A DNA stretch of 64,000 bases from JBGVSA01 sp041807905 (lineage in GTDB: Bacteria; Pseudomonadota; Gammaproteobacteria; Burkholderiales; Rhodocyclaceae): NCBI RefSeq assembly GCF_041807905.1, contig NZ_JBGVSA010000004.1, positions 62,001-126,000 of the forward strand, given 5' to 3'. The translations under genes were made by a program, and so were the position numbers. The notes under the pieces were generated by a model. The model worked only from the letters and a program-made list of their open reading frames with translations, was not told the DNA's origin and searched no databases. This document shows positions 33,279 through 42,287 of the stretch, piece by piece; the stretch's first letter is position 1; each line of letters starts with the position of its first letter.

Positions 33279-34342
33279 CGCTGGGTGAGCGCGCCTATCC
33301 GATCCACATCGGCCGCGGTCTGATCGGCCAGCCGGATCTCGTGCTGCGCCACCTCAAGGCGCGGCGCGTGGCGATCGTCAGCAACGAGACCGTGGCGCCA
33401 CTGTATCTGGCGCAGCTCGCCGAAGGGCTGCGCGGCGCCGGCGTGAGCACCACCGAAATTATCCTGCCGGACGGCGAGGCGCATAAGGATTGGCAGACGC
33501 TCAATCTCGTCTTCGACGGTCTGCTGGGCAATCGTTGCGAACGCTCGACCACCGTCATCGCGCTGGGCGGTGGCGTGATCGGCGACATGGCCGGCTTTGC
33601 CGCGGCGACCTATCAGCGCGGCGTGCCGTTCATCCAGGTGCCGACCACGTTGCTGTCGCAGGTCGACTCCTCCGTCGGCGGCAAAACGGCGATCAACCAT
33701 CCGCTCGGCAAGAACATGATCGGTGCGTTCTACCAGCCGCGACTGGTGCTGGCCGACGTCTCCACGCTCGACACGCTGCCTGACCGCGAGCTCAAGGCCG
33801 GGCTGGCTGAGGTCATCAAGTACGGTCTCATCCGCGACCTGCCTTTCCTCGAATGGTGCGAAGCGAACATCGATGCGCTGCTCGCACGCGATCCCGAAGC
33901 GCTGGCCTACGCCGTCGAGCGCAGTTGCCGTAACAAGGCCGAAGTCGTCGCCGCCGACGAAACCGAGCAAGGCGAGCGCGCCACCCTCAACCTCGGCCAC
34001 ACCTTCGGCCACGCCATCGAAACCGGCATGGGTTACGGCGTGTGGTTGCACGGCGAAGCGGTCGCGGCGGGCACGGTGATGGCGGCAGAGCTCTCGGCGC
34101 GGCTCGGCATGCTGAGCTCGGCCGACGTCGCGCGCGTGCGTACCATCTTTGAGCGCGCGGGCCTGCCCGTCGCGGGGCCGGCCCTGGGCGTCGAGCGCTA
34201 CGTGGAACTCATGCACCACGACAAGAAGGTCGAAGCCGGTCGCCTGCGCCTGATCCTGCTCGAGCAGATCGGTCGCGCGCAGATCACCGATCGCGCTGCG
34301 CGCAGCGATATCGAAGCGGCCATCGCCGCCTGCGTGGCATGA
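33260..34342 (+). CDS. aroB: 3-dehydroquinate synthase
   Basis: A 360-residue NAD- and zinc-dependent enzyme of the shikimate pathway. Motifs: LPDGEAHKDWQTL, IALGGGVIGDMAGFAAATY (NAD loop), PTTLLSQVDSSVGGKTAINHP, zinc ligands in NLGHTFGHAIE and HGEAVAAGTVMA. The GTG at 33260 is used because the protein then begins RTLDVALGERAYPIHIG like its relatives; an ATG at 33248 has its Shine-Dalgarno too close. It overlaps aroK by 19 bases and dgt by four. Confidence 0.94.
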   Translation: MRTLDVALGERAYPIHIGRGLIGQPDLVLRHLKARRVAIVSNETVAPLYLAQLAEGLRGAGVSTTEIILPDGEAHKDWQTLNLVFDGLLGNRCERSTTVIALGGGVIGDMAGFAAATYQRGVPFIQVPTTLLSQVDSSVGGKTAINHPLGKNMIGAFYQPRLVLADVSTLDTLPDRELKAGLAEVIKYGLIRDLPFLEWCEANIDALLARDPEALAYAVERSCRNKAEVVAADETEQGERATLNLGHTFGHAIETGMGYGVWLHGEAVAAGTVMAAELSARLGMLSSADVARVRTIFERAGLPVAGPALGVERYVELMHHDKKVEAGRLRLILLEQIGRAQITDRAARSDIEAAIAACVA

Positions 34343-35475
34343 CGACCGCCGCCGCCACGCTCGCCTCTTACGCGGTCAGCGAGGCCAACAGCCGCGGCCG
34401 CGTGCACGCCGAAGACCACCCGGCCTCGCGCAGCGAATTCCAGCGCGACCGCGATCGCATCATCCATTCGACGGCATTCCGTCGCCTCGAATACAAGACG
34501 CAGGTCTTCGTCAATCACGAAGGCGACCTCTTCCGCACACGGCTGACGCACAGCATCGAGGTCGCCCAGATCGGCCGCTCGCTGGCGCGGGCGATGGATT
34601 TGAACGAAGACCTCGTCGAAGCCATCTCGCTGGCACATGACCTCGGCCACACGCCCTTCGGCCACGCCGGGCAGGATGCGCTCAACGAGTGCATGCGCGA
34701 GTTCGGCGGCTTCGAACACAACCTGCAAAGCCTGCGCACGGTCGAGTTGCTGGAAGACCACTACGCGCAGTTCGACGGACTCAATCTCACCTACGAGACG
34801 CGCGAAGGCATCCTCAAGCACTGCTCACCCAGGAACGCTGCGTTGCTCGGTGAGCTCGGCCGCCGTTTCATCGACAAGAAGCAGCCTTCGCTCGAAGCGC
34901 AGTTGTGCAATCTGGCCGACGAGATCGCGTACAACAATCACGACGTCGACGACGGGCTGCGCTCGCAGATCATCACGCTCGAACAGCTCGAAGGCGTCGA
35001 CGTCTTCGCGCGCCACGCCAACGATGCGCGCAGCCGTTATCCCGGCATCGCCGGCCGCAAGCTCATCCACGAAACCGTGCGGCGCATGATCAACGCATTG
35101 GCGCTGGACCTGATCGCCACCACGCGCCGCAACATCGCCGACGCCGCTGTGGTCACGCTGGACGACGTACACAATTGCAGTGCGCCGCTGGTGGCTTTTT
35201 CGGACGAGATGCGCAGCGAGCAGCTTCAACTCAAGCAATTCCTGCGCGAGAACTTCTATTGGCACTACGTTGTGCTGCGCGAAATGGCCAAGGCCAAGCG
35301 CATCATCGCCGAGCTGTTCGATGCCTTCATGAGCGATATCCGGCTGCTGCCCATGCAGCATCAGGAGCGTGCGCGCGAAGACAAGGCTCGCGCCGTGGCC
35401 GACTACATCGCCGGCATGACGGACCGCTACGCGATGAAGGAGCATCGCCGCCTGTTCTCGGTCGGCAACGTCTGA
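34339..35475 (+). CDS. dgt: Deoxyguanosinetriphosphate triphosphohydrolase-like protein
   Basis: A 378-residue HD-domain dNTPase. It shows the start SRSEFQRDRDRIIHSTAFRRLEYKTQVF, the metal ligands HS in THSIEVAQIGRSLAR, the HD in AHDLGHTPFGHAG, and a C-terminal helical part. It hydrolyses dNTPs to deoxynucleosides and triphosphate. ATGA overlap with aroB; the order aroK-aroB-dgt is a betaproteobacterial hallmark. Confidence 0.93.
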   Translation: MTTAAATLASYAVSEANSRGRVHAEDHPASRSEFQRDRDRIIHSTAFRRLEYKTQVFVNHEGDLFRTRLTHSIEVAQIGRSLARAMDLNEDLVEAISLAHDLGHTPFGHAGQDALNECMREFGGFEHNLQSLRTVELLEDHYAQFDGLNLTYETREGILKHCSPRNAALLGELGRRFIDKKQPSLEAQLCNLADEIAYNNHDVDDGLRSQIITLEQLEGVDVFARHANDARSRYPGIAGRKLIHETVRRMINALALDLIATTRRNIADAAVVTLDDVHNCSAPLVAFSDEMRSEQLQLKQFLRENFYWHYVVLREMAKAKRIIAELFDAFMSDIRLLPMQHQERAREDKARAVADYIAGMTDRYAMKEHRRLFSVGNV

Positions 35476-35539
35476 GAACGAACCATCGCTTTGTCATGAA
35501 CCGGACAAGAGTCGGTATTTCGCGCTTTTCCTGAATGTC

Positions 35540-36220
35540 ATGAGCCGCCTGCCGCGACTGTACGTGCCCGACATGCCGCAACTGATCCTGCAGCGGGGCA
35601 ACAATCGCGCGCCGGTGTTCAACGACGACGCCGACTTCGAGCAGTATCGCGTGCACCTGCGTGAATCCGCGCGCGAAGCCGGCGTCGCGCTGCATGCCTA
35701 TGTACTGATGCCGAACCACGTTCACATGGTTGCCACGCCGGGCGATGAAGGTGCGGCCGGCGCCATGATGCAGCGCCTCGGCCGCCGCTACGTCCGCTAT
35801 TTCAACGATCGCCACGGGCGCAGCGGAACGCTGTGGGAAGGGCGCTACCGCTCCACCGTCGTCGAGCCGGACGCCTACCTTCTGGCGTGCTACGCGTACG
35901 TCGAACTCAACCCCGTCCGCCATCAACTCGCCAGCGAACCCTCGCACTACGACTGGTCGAGCTGTCGTCATCACGTCGGCCTCGCCGCCGATCCGCTCAT
36001 CACCGACCACGCTCTGTACTGGGCGCTGGGCAACACGCCGTTCGAGCGGCAGGCGGTGTATCGCACGCTGCTCGAGAACGGCCTCTCCGGCCGGCAACTG
36101 GAGGCTATCCGCTTTGCGGCGCATCGAGGATGGATGTTGGGCGCGGCGGATGCTGAATCGACGGCCAATCGTCGTGGCCTGCCTCTGCCCAAGGGCCGTC
36201 CGCGGCGCCCGCCCGCCTGA
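35540..36220 (+). CDS. REP-associated tyrosine transposase-like protein (RAYT, Y1_Tnp)
   Basis: A 226-residue HUH endonuclease of the IS200/RAYT type: PQLILQRGNNRAPVF, the HUH motif in LMPNHVHMVATP, the catalytic-Tyr region RRYVRYFNDRHGRSGTLWEGRYRS, and ACYAYVELNPVRH. Members without flanking IS ends are often single-copy and domesticated, acting on REP palindromes. No IS left/right ends or target duplications are visible here. It follows dgt by 64 bases, a position where such genes occur in other Betaproteobacteria. Confidence 0.85.
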   Translation: MSRLPRLYVPDMPQLILQRGNNRAPVFNDDADFEQYRVHLRESAREAGVALHAYVLMPNHVHMVATPGDEGAAGAMMQRLGRRYVRYFNDRHGRSGTLWEGRYRSTVVEPDAYLLACYAYVELNPVRHQLASEPSHYDWSSCRHHVGLAADPLITDHALYWALGNTPFERQAVYRTLLENGLSGRQLEAIRFAAHRGWMLGAADAESTANRRGLPLPKGRPRRPPA

Positions 36221-36262
36221 GTCATCCGCGCCATGTCCGGCAGCCCGATGGGGCACGGTCGC

Positions 36263-36300
36263 CTTAGGACTTTCTTAGGAATCCCTTAGCCAAGATTTAG
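36263..36300. promoter_or_regulatory. Four CTTAG-type direct repeats with an exact 11-base period
   Basis: CTTAG at 36263, 36274 and 36285 and TTTAG at 36296, each 11 bases apart, lie about 100 bases before the hemerythrin-like gene. One-turn spacing of direct repeats is how OmpR/PhoB-type response regulators (for example PmrA/QseB boxes) bind. The middle part also contains TTTCTTA, like a BvgA heptad. The regulator is not identified. Confidence 0.55.
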
Positions 36301-36400
36301 CGGCGCCCCGCCAGCGCCCGCCGTACTCTGCCGCTCCACGTCGCGACGTTTCATGGCACGTCGCCGTACCACCCCGATCGAAACGTTTGAGGAGAGCAGC

Positions 36401-37117
36401 ATGATGGGCAAGGACAGCCGCGCCGTTGCGCGATTCGACATGTACGCATTGGTGCACAAAGGCTTGCGGGCATTCATGAGCGACACCGTATCGCTCGTGG
36501 GTCGCACCGACTGGAGTGACGAGCGCGACGCATTGGCGGCGACCGCGCAGTTGCGCAAGTTGATGGAGACCTGCTTCAAGCACCTGCAGCACGAGAACGA
36601 GTTCATTCACGCCGCGATGGAAGCGCGCCGGCCAGGATCGTCCGGAGACACCGCTCTGGATCACGCGGAACACATCATGGCGGTCAAGGCCTTCCTCGCC
36701 GATACGCAGGAACTGGAACTGCTGCCGGTGCCGCTGCGTCAGCCGCTCGCATCCGAAGTCTACAAGCGGCTCGCGGTCTTCGTCGGCGAAAACTTCGAGC
36801 ACATGGCGCATGAAGAGGCTCACAACAATGGCGTGTTGTGGGCAGCGTATTCGGACGCCGAACTCATCGACATCCACGACCGGCTGGTGGCCTCCATTCC
36901 GCCGCAGGAAATGGGCATCGTCATGCGCTGGATGCTGCCGTACGCAAACGCGCAGGAACGTGCAATGTTGCTCGGCGATATCCGATCGAAGGCGCCGGCA
37001 GAGGCCTTTGACGCCATGCTGGACATGCTGCGTCCCCTCGTTTCACGGGGCGACTGGAGCAAGCTGATGAAGGCGCTTGGCATTCCCGCGACGACGATGA
37101 ATGCCGTGCCGGCCTAG
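36401..37117 (+). CDS. Hemerythrin-like domain protein
   Basis: A 238-residue protein. The first 170 residues form a hemerythrin-type four-helix bundle (FDMYALVHKGLRAFMSD, KHLQHENEFIHAAM, then LDHAEHIMAVK and FEHMAHEEAHNNGVLW). The rest is a helical extension (IPPQEMGIVMRWMLPYANAQER) that recurs in this subfamily. It may sense oxygen or nitric oxide through a di-iron site. GAGGAGAG precedes the ATG at 36401. The upstream repeat array suggests response-regulator control. It is unrelated in length to the hemerythrin at 18823. Confidence 0.72.
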   Translation: MMGKDSRAVARFDMYALVHKGLRAFMSDTVSLVGRTDWSDERDALAATAQLRKLMETCFKHLQHENEFIHAAMEARRPGSSGDTALDHAEHIMAVKAFLADTQELELLPVPLRQPLASEVYKRLAVFVGENFEHMAHEEAHNNGVLWAAYSDAELIDIHDRLVASIPPQEMGIVMRWMLPYANAQERAMLLGDIRSKAPAEAFDAMLDMLRPLVSRGDWSKLMKALGIPATTMNAVPA

Positions 37118-37125
37118 CAGCCATC

Positions 37126-37153
37126 GGGTGGGCCCGCGCCAGGCGGCCCACCC
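37126..37153. terminator. Stem-loop between convergent genes, terminator-like
   Basis: GGGTGGGCC and GGCCCACCC pair around a ten-base loop between the hemerythrin-like gene and the convergent GTPase gene. No T-run is present on either strand, so its role as terminator is only possible. Confidence 0.4.
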
Positions 37154-37163
37154 TGCAAGAGTT

Positions 37164-38132
37164 CTACTCGGTGAGCCCCGCGAAGCGCGCCCTCAGACGC
37201 TCCACCGGCAGATCGCGGCCGATCAGCACTATGCGCGAGGTGCGCAGCTCATTGCTGTCCCACGGGCGACCGTAGTCGAAGCCTGCCACCTGGTGCACGC
37301 CCTGGAAGATGAGCCGTCGCGGCTCGCCAGCGATCGACAGGATGCCCTTGTACCGGAGCAGGTCATTGGCGTGGTCGGCCAGGAGTTCATCGACGAAGAG
37401 CGAGATGCCATCCAGCGGCAGCGGTGTATCGCATTCGAGCACCACCGAGGCAATCGCGTCGTCCCATGAGCGCTCGCCCACGGGGCGCCATCCGCGCCGG
37501 GGCAGGCCGGATTCGCGCAACATGAAGCCGCCGATCGATAGTAGCGCTCGCAGGTCATCGATGCGCGATGCCCATTCCAGCGGTGCGCGTGCGTTGATGC
37601 GCGCCAGTCGCGCGGCCAGCGTGGCGGCCCCGTCGACGCTGAGCGCATCGGTCTTGGTGAGGATCAGCCGATCGGCGAAAGCCACCTGCGATGCCGCCAC
37701 GCGTTCGCGATCGAGTTGCGCGGTGGCGTGCAATGCGTCGATGACGGTGATCACGCCATCGAGCTGGTAGTGGCCGCGAAGGGTTTCGTCTCGCAGAAAA
37801 ACCTGCACGATCGGTGCTGGATCGGCCAGCCCGGTCGTCTCAATGATGAGCCGCTCGAAAGCGAGCTCTCCGCTCGCGCGCCGTGCCGCCATCGAGACGA
37901 GCGCGTCGGAGAGCGCGCCCTTGACGGTGCAGCAGATGCAGCCATCGGACAATTCCACGACTGCGCTGGCCTCTGATGCCACCAGGCTGCCGTCGATGCC
38001 GACGGCACCGAATTCGTTTTCGACGATGGCGATGCGCGTGCCACGCATGGCCGCCAGCAGGCGGTTCAGCAGCGTGGTCTTGCCGGCGCCGAGAAAACCG
38101 GTGAGCAGGGTAACGGGGATCGTTTCTTGCAT
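37164..38132 (-). CDS. CobW/YjiA-type GTPase (COG0523)
   Basis: A 322-residue P-loop GTPase of the metal-chaperone group. Walker A is GFLGAGKTTLLNRLL, the metal-binding motif is GCICC (CxCC), Walker B/DxxG is ETTGLADPAP, and SKTD-like LTKTDAL reads the base. The C-terminal CobW_C domain is complete. It follows cstA and the yjiX-like gene as yjiA does in E. coli (btsT-yjiX-yjiA). The start at 38132 has no Shine-Dalgarno: it is preceded by the T-run of a terminator. Confidence 0.85.
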   Translation of the reverse strand: MQETIPVTLLTGFLGAGKTTLLNRLLAAMRGTRIAIVENEFGAVGIDGSLVASEASAVVELSDGCICCTVKGALSDALVSMAARRASGELAFERLIIETTGLADPAPIVQVFLRDETLRGHYQLDGVITVIDALHATAQLDRERVAASQVAFADRLILTKTDALSVDGAATLAARLARINARAPLEWASRIDDLRALLSIGGFMLRESGLPRRGWRPVGERSWDDAIASVVLECDTPLPLDGISLFVDELLADHANDLLRYKGILSIAGEPRRLIFQGVHQVAGFDYGRPWDSNELRTSRIVLIGRDLPVERLRARFAGLTE

Positions 38133-38140
38133 GACAAACG

Positions 38141-38170
38141 AAAAAATGCGCGTCACCGAAGCGACGCGCA
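38141..38170 (-). terminator. Intrinsic terminator between the yjiX-like gene and the GTPase gene
   Basis: On the minus strand TGCGCGTC and GACGCGCA form a stem with an eight-base loop, then six T. It ends nine bases before the GTPase start codon. Confidence 0.8.
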
Positions 38171-38189
38171 AGAGGCGGAGATGGTAGTC

Positions 38190-38216
38190 AGCCCACCTGT
38201 ACGACCTGGGTGGGCT
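38190..38216 (-). other. Stem-loop directly after the yjiX-like stop codon
   Basis: AGCCCACC and GGTGGGCT pair across an 11-base loop, seven bases after the stop codon. Together with the terminator at 38141 it gives two hairpins in a row. Confidence 0.5.
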
Positions 38217-38222
38217 GCGGTC

Positions 38223-38417
38223 TTAGCAACACTTGCCCGCGCCGCCGGAGTAGCGCGCTTCCTGCCGTTCGCGGAAGAATTCCTCGTACGTCATTGGCGT
38301 GCGATCCGGATGCGTCGTGCGCATGTGCTGCACGTAGGTGTCATAGTCGGGCAGGCCTACCAGCGCACGCGCCGCCTGCCCGAGATACTGACCCATGCGT
38401 GCAAGGTCATTGAACAT
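38223..38417 (-). CDS. YbdD/YjiX family protein
   Basis: A 64-residue protein: LARMGQYLGQAARALVGLPDY, then HMRTTHPDRTPMTYEEFFRERQ and a terminal GKCC. This is the small companion gene nearly always found behind cstA/btsT carbon-starvation permeases; its role is not established. The ATG at 38417 follows the cstA stop by seven bases, so it is co-transcribed with it. A longer form starting at 38447 would overlap cstA and add nothing conserved. Confidence 0.88.
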   Translation of the reverse strand: MFNDLARMGQYLGQAARALVGLPDYDTYVQHMRTTHPDRTPMTYEEFFRERQEARYSGGAGKCC

Positions 38418-38424
38418 GATCGAC

Positions 38425-40491
38425 TCAGGCGCCTGCTGCTTCGCCAACCGGCACGTATTCGGACTCGCGCACCGTCGGGCGTTGTTCTTGCAGCGCCTTC
38501 ATGCAGGAGCGGATACCGAACAGCAGCACGGCAATCACCACGAAGATGAACACGCCGGACAGCGTCGCATCCACGTAGTCGTTGAACACGATCTGCTGCA
38601 TCTGCGCCATGGTCTTGGCCGGAGCCAGGATTTCATTGCGCGCGATGGCGTCCGAGAACTTGGCGGCGTGCGACAGGAAGCCGACCTTCGGGTTGGCCGA
38701 GAAGATCTTCTGCCAGCCCGCCGTCAGCGTGCAGGCCAGCAGCCACACCGTCGGCAGGATCGTCGTCCAGGCGTAGCGCTGGCGCTTCATCTTGAACAGC
38801 ACCACCGTCGCCAGGGTCAGCGCCACGGCTGCCAGCATCTGGTTGGCCACGCCGAACAGCGGCCACAGGGTGTTGATACCACCCAGCGGATCGACCACGC
38901 CCTGGTACAGGAAGTAACCCCAGGCCGCCACGCACAGTGCGGTGGCGATGAGGTTGGCGACCAGCGACTCGGTGCGCTTGAACGACGGTACGAAAGTACC
39001 CAGCAGATCCTGCAGCATGAAGCGGCCGGCACGCGTGCCCGCATCGACTGCGGTCAGAATGAACAGCGCTTCGAACAGGATGGCGAAGTGATACCAGAAC
39101 GCCATCATCGCCTTGCCGCCGATTGCCTGGTGCAGGATGTGCGCCATGCCCACGGCCAGCGTCGGAGCGCCACCCGCACGTGCGATCACCGACTTCTCGC
39201 CGATGTCGGCGGCGGTCTGCGCCAGCACGTCAGGCGTGATCACGAAGCCCCATTGCGAGATGGTGTGCGCAGCGGTCTCGGCCGTCGGTCCGAGCACGGC
39301 CAGCGGGCTGTTCATCGCGAAATACACGCCCGGATCGACGCACGAGGCGGCAACCAGCGCCATGATGGCGACGAACGATTCCATCAGCATGCCGCCGTAA
39401 CCAATGAAGGCGAGGTGCTTTTCGGACTCGATCAGCTTGGGCGTGGTGCCCGACGAGATCAGCGCGTGGAAACCCGACACCGCGCCGCAGGCGATGGTGA
39501 TGAACAGGAACGGGAACAGGTTGCCCGACCAGGCCGGACCCGTGCCATCCACGAATTGCGTCAGCGCGGGCATCTGCAGTTGCGGTGCCACGAAGGCAAT
39601 GCCGATCGCCAGACCGAGGATGGTGCCGATCTTCAGGAAGGTCGACAGGTAGTCGCGCGGTGCCAGCAGCAGCCACACCGGCAGCACCGAAGCGATGAAG
39701 CCGTAGCCGATCAGCATCCACGTGAGCTGCTTGCCATCGAACGTGAACATCGGCCCCCAGGTCGGGCTGGCTGCGACGTCGCCGCCGAAGATGATGGCGG
39801 CCATCAGCAGTACGAAGCCGAGCACCGAGATTTCCAGGATGCGGCCCGGGCGGATGAATCGCAGATAGATGCCCATGAAGATTGCGATGGGGATCGTCGC
39901 TGCGACGGTGAAGCTGCCCCAGGGCGAGTCAGTCAGCGCCTTGACGACGATGAGCGCCAGCACGGCCAGGATGATCACCATGATCATGAAAGTGCCGAAC
40001 AGCGCGATCACACCGGGGATCGGTCCGAGCTCGGATTTGATCAGGTCGCCCAGCGAACGGCCGTCGCGGCGCGTCGAGATGAACAGCACCATGAAATCCT
40101 GCACCGCACCGGCGAAGATCACGCCGGCCAGAATCCACAACATGCCCGGCAGGTAACCCATCTGCGCGGCCAGCACGGGGCCGACCAGCGGACCGGCACC
40201 TGCAATGGCGGCGAAGTGATGGCCGTAGAGAATGTTCTTGTTGGTGGGCACATAGTCCAGCCCATCGTTGTAACGGTAGGCCGGCGTCATGCGGTTGGGG
40301 TCCACGCCGACGACGGTGTGGGCCAGGAAGCGCGCGTAGAAGCGGTAGCCGATCAGATACACCGACACGGCCGCGATCACGATCCATAGCGCGTTGATGG
40401 TTTCGCCGCGCGACAGCGCGACGACGGCGAGCGAACAGGCCCCCAATACGGCAAGGGCTGCCCACCCTAGCCTGGGCAGGACATTCTGCAT
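38425..40491 (-). CDS. cstA: Carbon starvation protein CstA / pyruvate-peptide transporter family
   Basis: A 688-residue polytopic membrane protein. Conserved CstA features are RFYARFLAHTVVGVDPNRMTPA, then NDGLDYVPTNKNILYGHHFAAIAGAGPLVGPVLAA, SSGTTPKLIESEKHLAFIGYGGMLMES, and a long C-terminal domain. Members import pyruvate or peptides. GGAGGAG lies just before the ATG. The cluster order with yjiX- and yjiA-like genes follows the E. coli btsT locus; whether this is functionally CstA or BtsT cannot be decided. Confidence 0.92.
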   Translation of the reverse strand: MQNVLPRLGWAALAVLGACSLAVVALSRGETINALWIVIAAVSVYLIGYRFYARFLAHTVVGVDPNRMTPAYRYNDGLDYVPTNKNILYGHHFAAIAGAGPLVGPVLAAQMGYLPGMLWILAGVIFAGAVQDFMVLFISTRRDGRSLGDLIKSELGPIPGVIALFGTFMIMVIILAVLALIVVKALTDSPWGSFTVAATIPIAIFMGIYLRFIRPGRILEISVLGFVLLMAAIIFGGDVAASPTWGPMFTFDGKQLTWMLIGYGFIASVLPVWLLLAPRDYLSTFLKIGTILGLAIGIAFVAPQLQMPALTQFVDGTGPAWSGNLFPFLFITIACGAVSGFHALISSGTTPKLIESEKHLAFIGYGGMLMESFVAIMALVAASCVDPGVYFAMNSPLAVLGPTAETAAHTISQWGFVITPDVLAQTAADIGEKSVIARAGGAPTLAVGMAHILHQAIGGKAMMAFWYHFAILFEALFILTAVDAGTRAGRFMLQDLLGTFVPSFKRTESLVANLIATALCVAAWGYFLYQGVVDPLGGINTLWPLFGVANQMLAAVALTLATVVLFKMKRQRYAWTTILPTVWLLACTLTAGWQKIFSANPKVGFLSHAAKFSDAIARNEILAPAKTMAQMQQIVFNDYVDATLSGVFIFVVIAVLLFGIRSCMKALQEQRPTVRESEYVPVGEAAGA

Positions 40492-40679
40492 GGTCTCCTC
40501 CGACTTTGTCCGCGCCAGATGGCACGGAGCGTCTGGTTGTCAATGCGGCAGACGCGGAGCGCCTACCGTGTAACCAAGTATGAAAAGGCGCGAGAGTCAA
40601 CACATCCGCGCGAACACGCAGACGGTCGCTGTAATAATACGTAATGGAATACCCTAGGCGGTATGCGCCGGCGTCGCCA

Positions 40680-42155
40680 TCACAGCACGCGCTGGACCGC
40701 TTGGCGCCATGCATGCAGCAGTGCCTGCGCCTGGTCGCGGCCGATGGCCGGCTCGAACATCCGTTCGCGCTGCCACATGCCGGCCAGCGCGTCGGCATCC
40801 GGCCACACACCGGCGGCCAGTCCGGCAAGATAGGCCGCGCCCAGTGCGGTGGTTTCCTGCACCACCGGACGCATCACTGGCACGCCAAGCAGGTCGGCCT
40901 GGAACTGCATGAGCAGATCGTTGCGCGACGCGCCGCCATCGACGCGGAGTTCGCGTACGGCAAGGGCGCTGTCAGCCTGCATGGCGGACAGTAACTCGGC
41001 CGACTGGTAGGCGATCGATTCGACCGCCGCCCGCGCGATGTGCGCCGCAGTGCTGCCGCGCGTCAGGCCGACGATGGCGCCGCGAGCTTCGGGTTCCCAG
41101 TACGGCGCACCCAGGCCCGTGAAGGCGGGCACCACGTGTACGCCGCCATTGTCGGGCACCGATGTCGCCAGCGCTTCGATCTCCGCCGCATCGCGGATGA
41201 TGCCCAGGCCGTCGCGCAGCCACTGTACGACGGCGCCTGCCACGAACACGCTGCCTTCCAGCGCGTAGCCGGCCTGCGCGCCGAGCTGCGCAGTGCGCGT
41301 GGTGACCAGCCCGTGCGTGGACGTGCACGCCTTGTTGCCGGTGTGCGCCAGTGCGAAACAGCCTGTGCCGTAGGTATTCTTGGCCATGCCCGGCGCATTG
41401 CAGGCCTGCCCGAAAAGTGCTGCCTGCTGGTCGCCCGCGATGCCGCCGATGAGAATCGGCGCGCCGAACAACGCCGCCAGTGAATAGCCGATTTCTCCGC
41501 TCGAAGGCACGACACGCGGCAGCACCGCGCGCGGAATGCCGAGCACCGCCAGCAGGTCGTCGTCCCAGTCGCCGGTGTGGATGTCGTAGAGCAGAGTGCG
41601 CGACGCGTTGCTCACGTCGGTCACGTGCATCGCGCCGCCGGTGAGCTGCCACACCAGCCAGCTATCGACGGTGCCGAAAGCAAGTTCGCCATTGCGCGCG
41701 CGAGCCCCGGCGCCTGGCACCTGATCGAGCAGCCAGCGCAGCTTGGTACCGGAAAAATAAGGATCGACGACGAGCCCGGTGCGGGCGCGGAAAACCGGCT
41801 CCAGCCCGTCCTCTTTCAGGCGCGCACAATGGGCGGCCGTGCGGCGATCCTGCCAGACGATGGCGGGCGCCACGGGCTGGCCGGTGCCGCGGTCCCACAG
41901 GATGGTGGTTTCTCGCTGGTTGGTGATGCCGATGGCGGCCACATCCTGCGCGGTCAATCCCGCGTCGGCCAGCGCCCGTTGCGCGCAGGCAAGCTGGCCT
42001 TGCCAGATTTCGACCGGGTCGTGCTCCACCCAGCCCGGCTGCGGGAACGACTGCTTCAGCTCGCGCTGCGCGGTAGCGATGACGCGACTGTCCTGGTCGA
42101 AGACGATTGCGCGCGAACTGGTCGTACCCTGGTCGAGTGCAAGCAGATGTGGCAT
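40680..42155 (-). CDS. glpK: Glycerol kinase
   Basis: A 491-residue FGGY-family kinase making glycerol 3-phosphate. It shows the phosphate-1 loop LLALDQGTTSSRAIVFD, the substrate loops EHDPVEIWQGQLAC and ITNQRETTILWDR, and SGTKLRWLLDQ; the C-terminal FGGY signature region is GLAAGVWPDADALAGMW. Starts at the ATG at 42155 after AGGAG. The frame stays open far upstream across the antisense of gatB, which is not coding. No glpF or glpD is adjacent, so it is a lone gene. Confidence 0.94.
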   Translation of the reverse strand: MPHLLALDQGTTSSRAIVFDQDSRVIATAQRELKQSFPQPGWVEHDPVEIWQGQLACAQRALADAGLTAQDVAAIGITNQRETTILWDRGTGQPVAPAIVWQDRRTAAHCARLKEDGLEPVFRARTGLVVDPYFSGTKLRWLLDQVPGAGARARNGELAFGTVDSWLVWQLTGGAMHVTDVSNASRTLLYDIHTGDWDDDLLAVLGIPRAVLPRVVPSSGEIGYSLAALFGAPILIGGIAGDQQAALFGQACNAPGMAKNTYGTGCFALAHTGNKACTSTHGLVTTRTAQLGAQAGYALEGSVFVAGAVVQWLRDGLGIIRDAAEIEALATSVPDNGGVHVVPAFTGLGAPYWEPEARGAIVGLTRGSTAAHIARAAVESIAYQSAELLSAMQADSALAVRELRVDGGASRNDLLMQFQADLLGVPVMRPVVQETTALGAAYLAGLAAGVWPDADALAGMWQRERMFEPAIGRDQAQALLHAWRQAVQRVL

Positions 42156-42287
42156 GGGTGGCTCCTGGATGGGCGGCCCCGATGATGCGCGCCGCCGTGC
42201 CGCACTGCAACGCGGGAAAGCGCTGGTGTGCCGGCAAACCGGTGCGGTGCGATAAAATGCAGGATTACCTGTTGAAGACCGCACGCA

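Noticed and set aside
35540..36220. Active insertion sequence
   Set aside because: No terminal structures, target duplications or REP palindromes next to the RAYT-like gene; treated as domesticated.
38395..40389. Long plus-strand frame opposite cstA
   Set aside because: Low-complexity Arg/His/Gln composition and no family features; cstA on the other strand is unmistakable.
40492..40679. Sigma-70 promoter for cstA with TTGACT on the minus strand
   Set aside because: The -35 is good, but no -10 is found at proper spacing, so no promoter feature was listed. The gap otherwise shows nothing clear.
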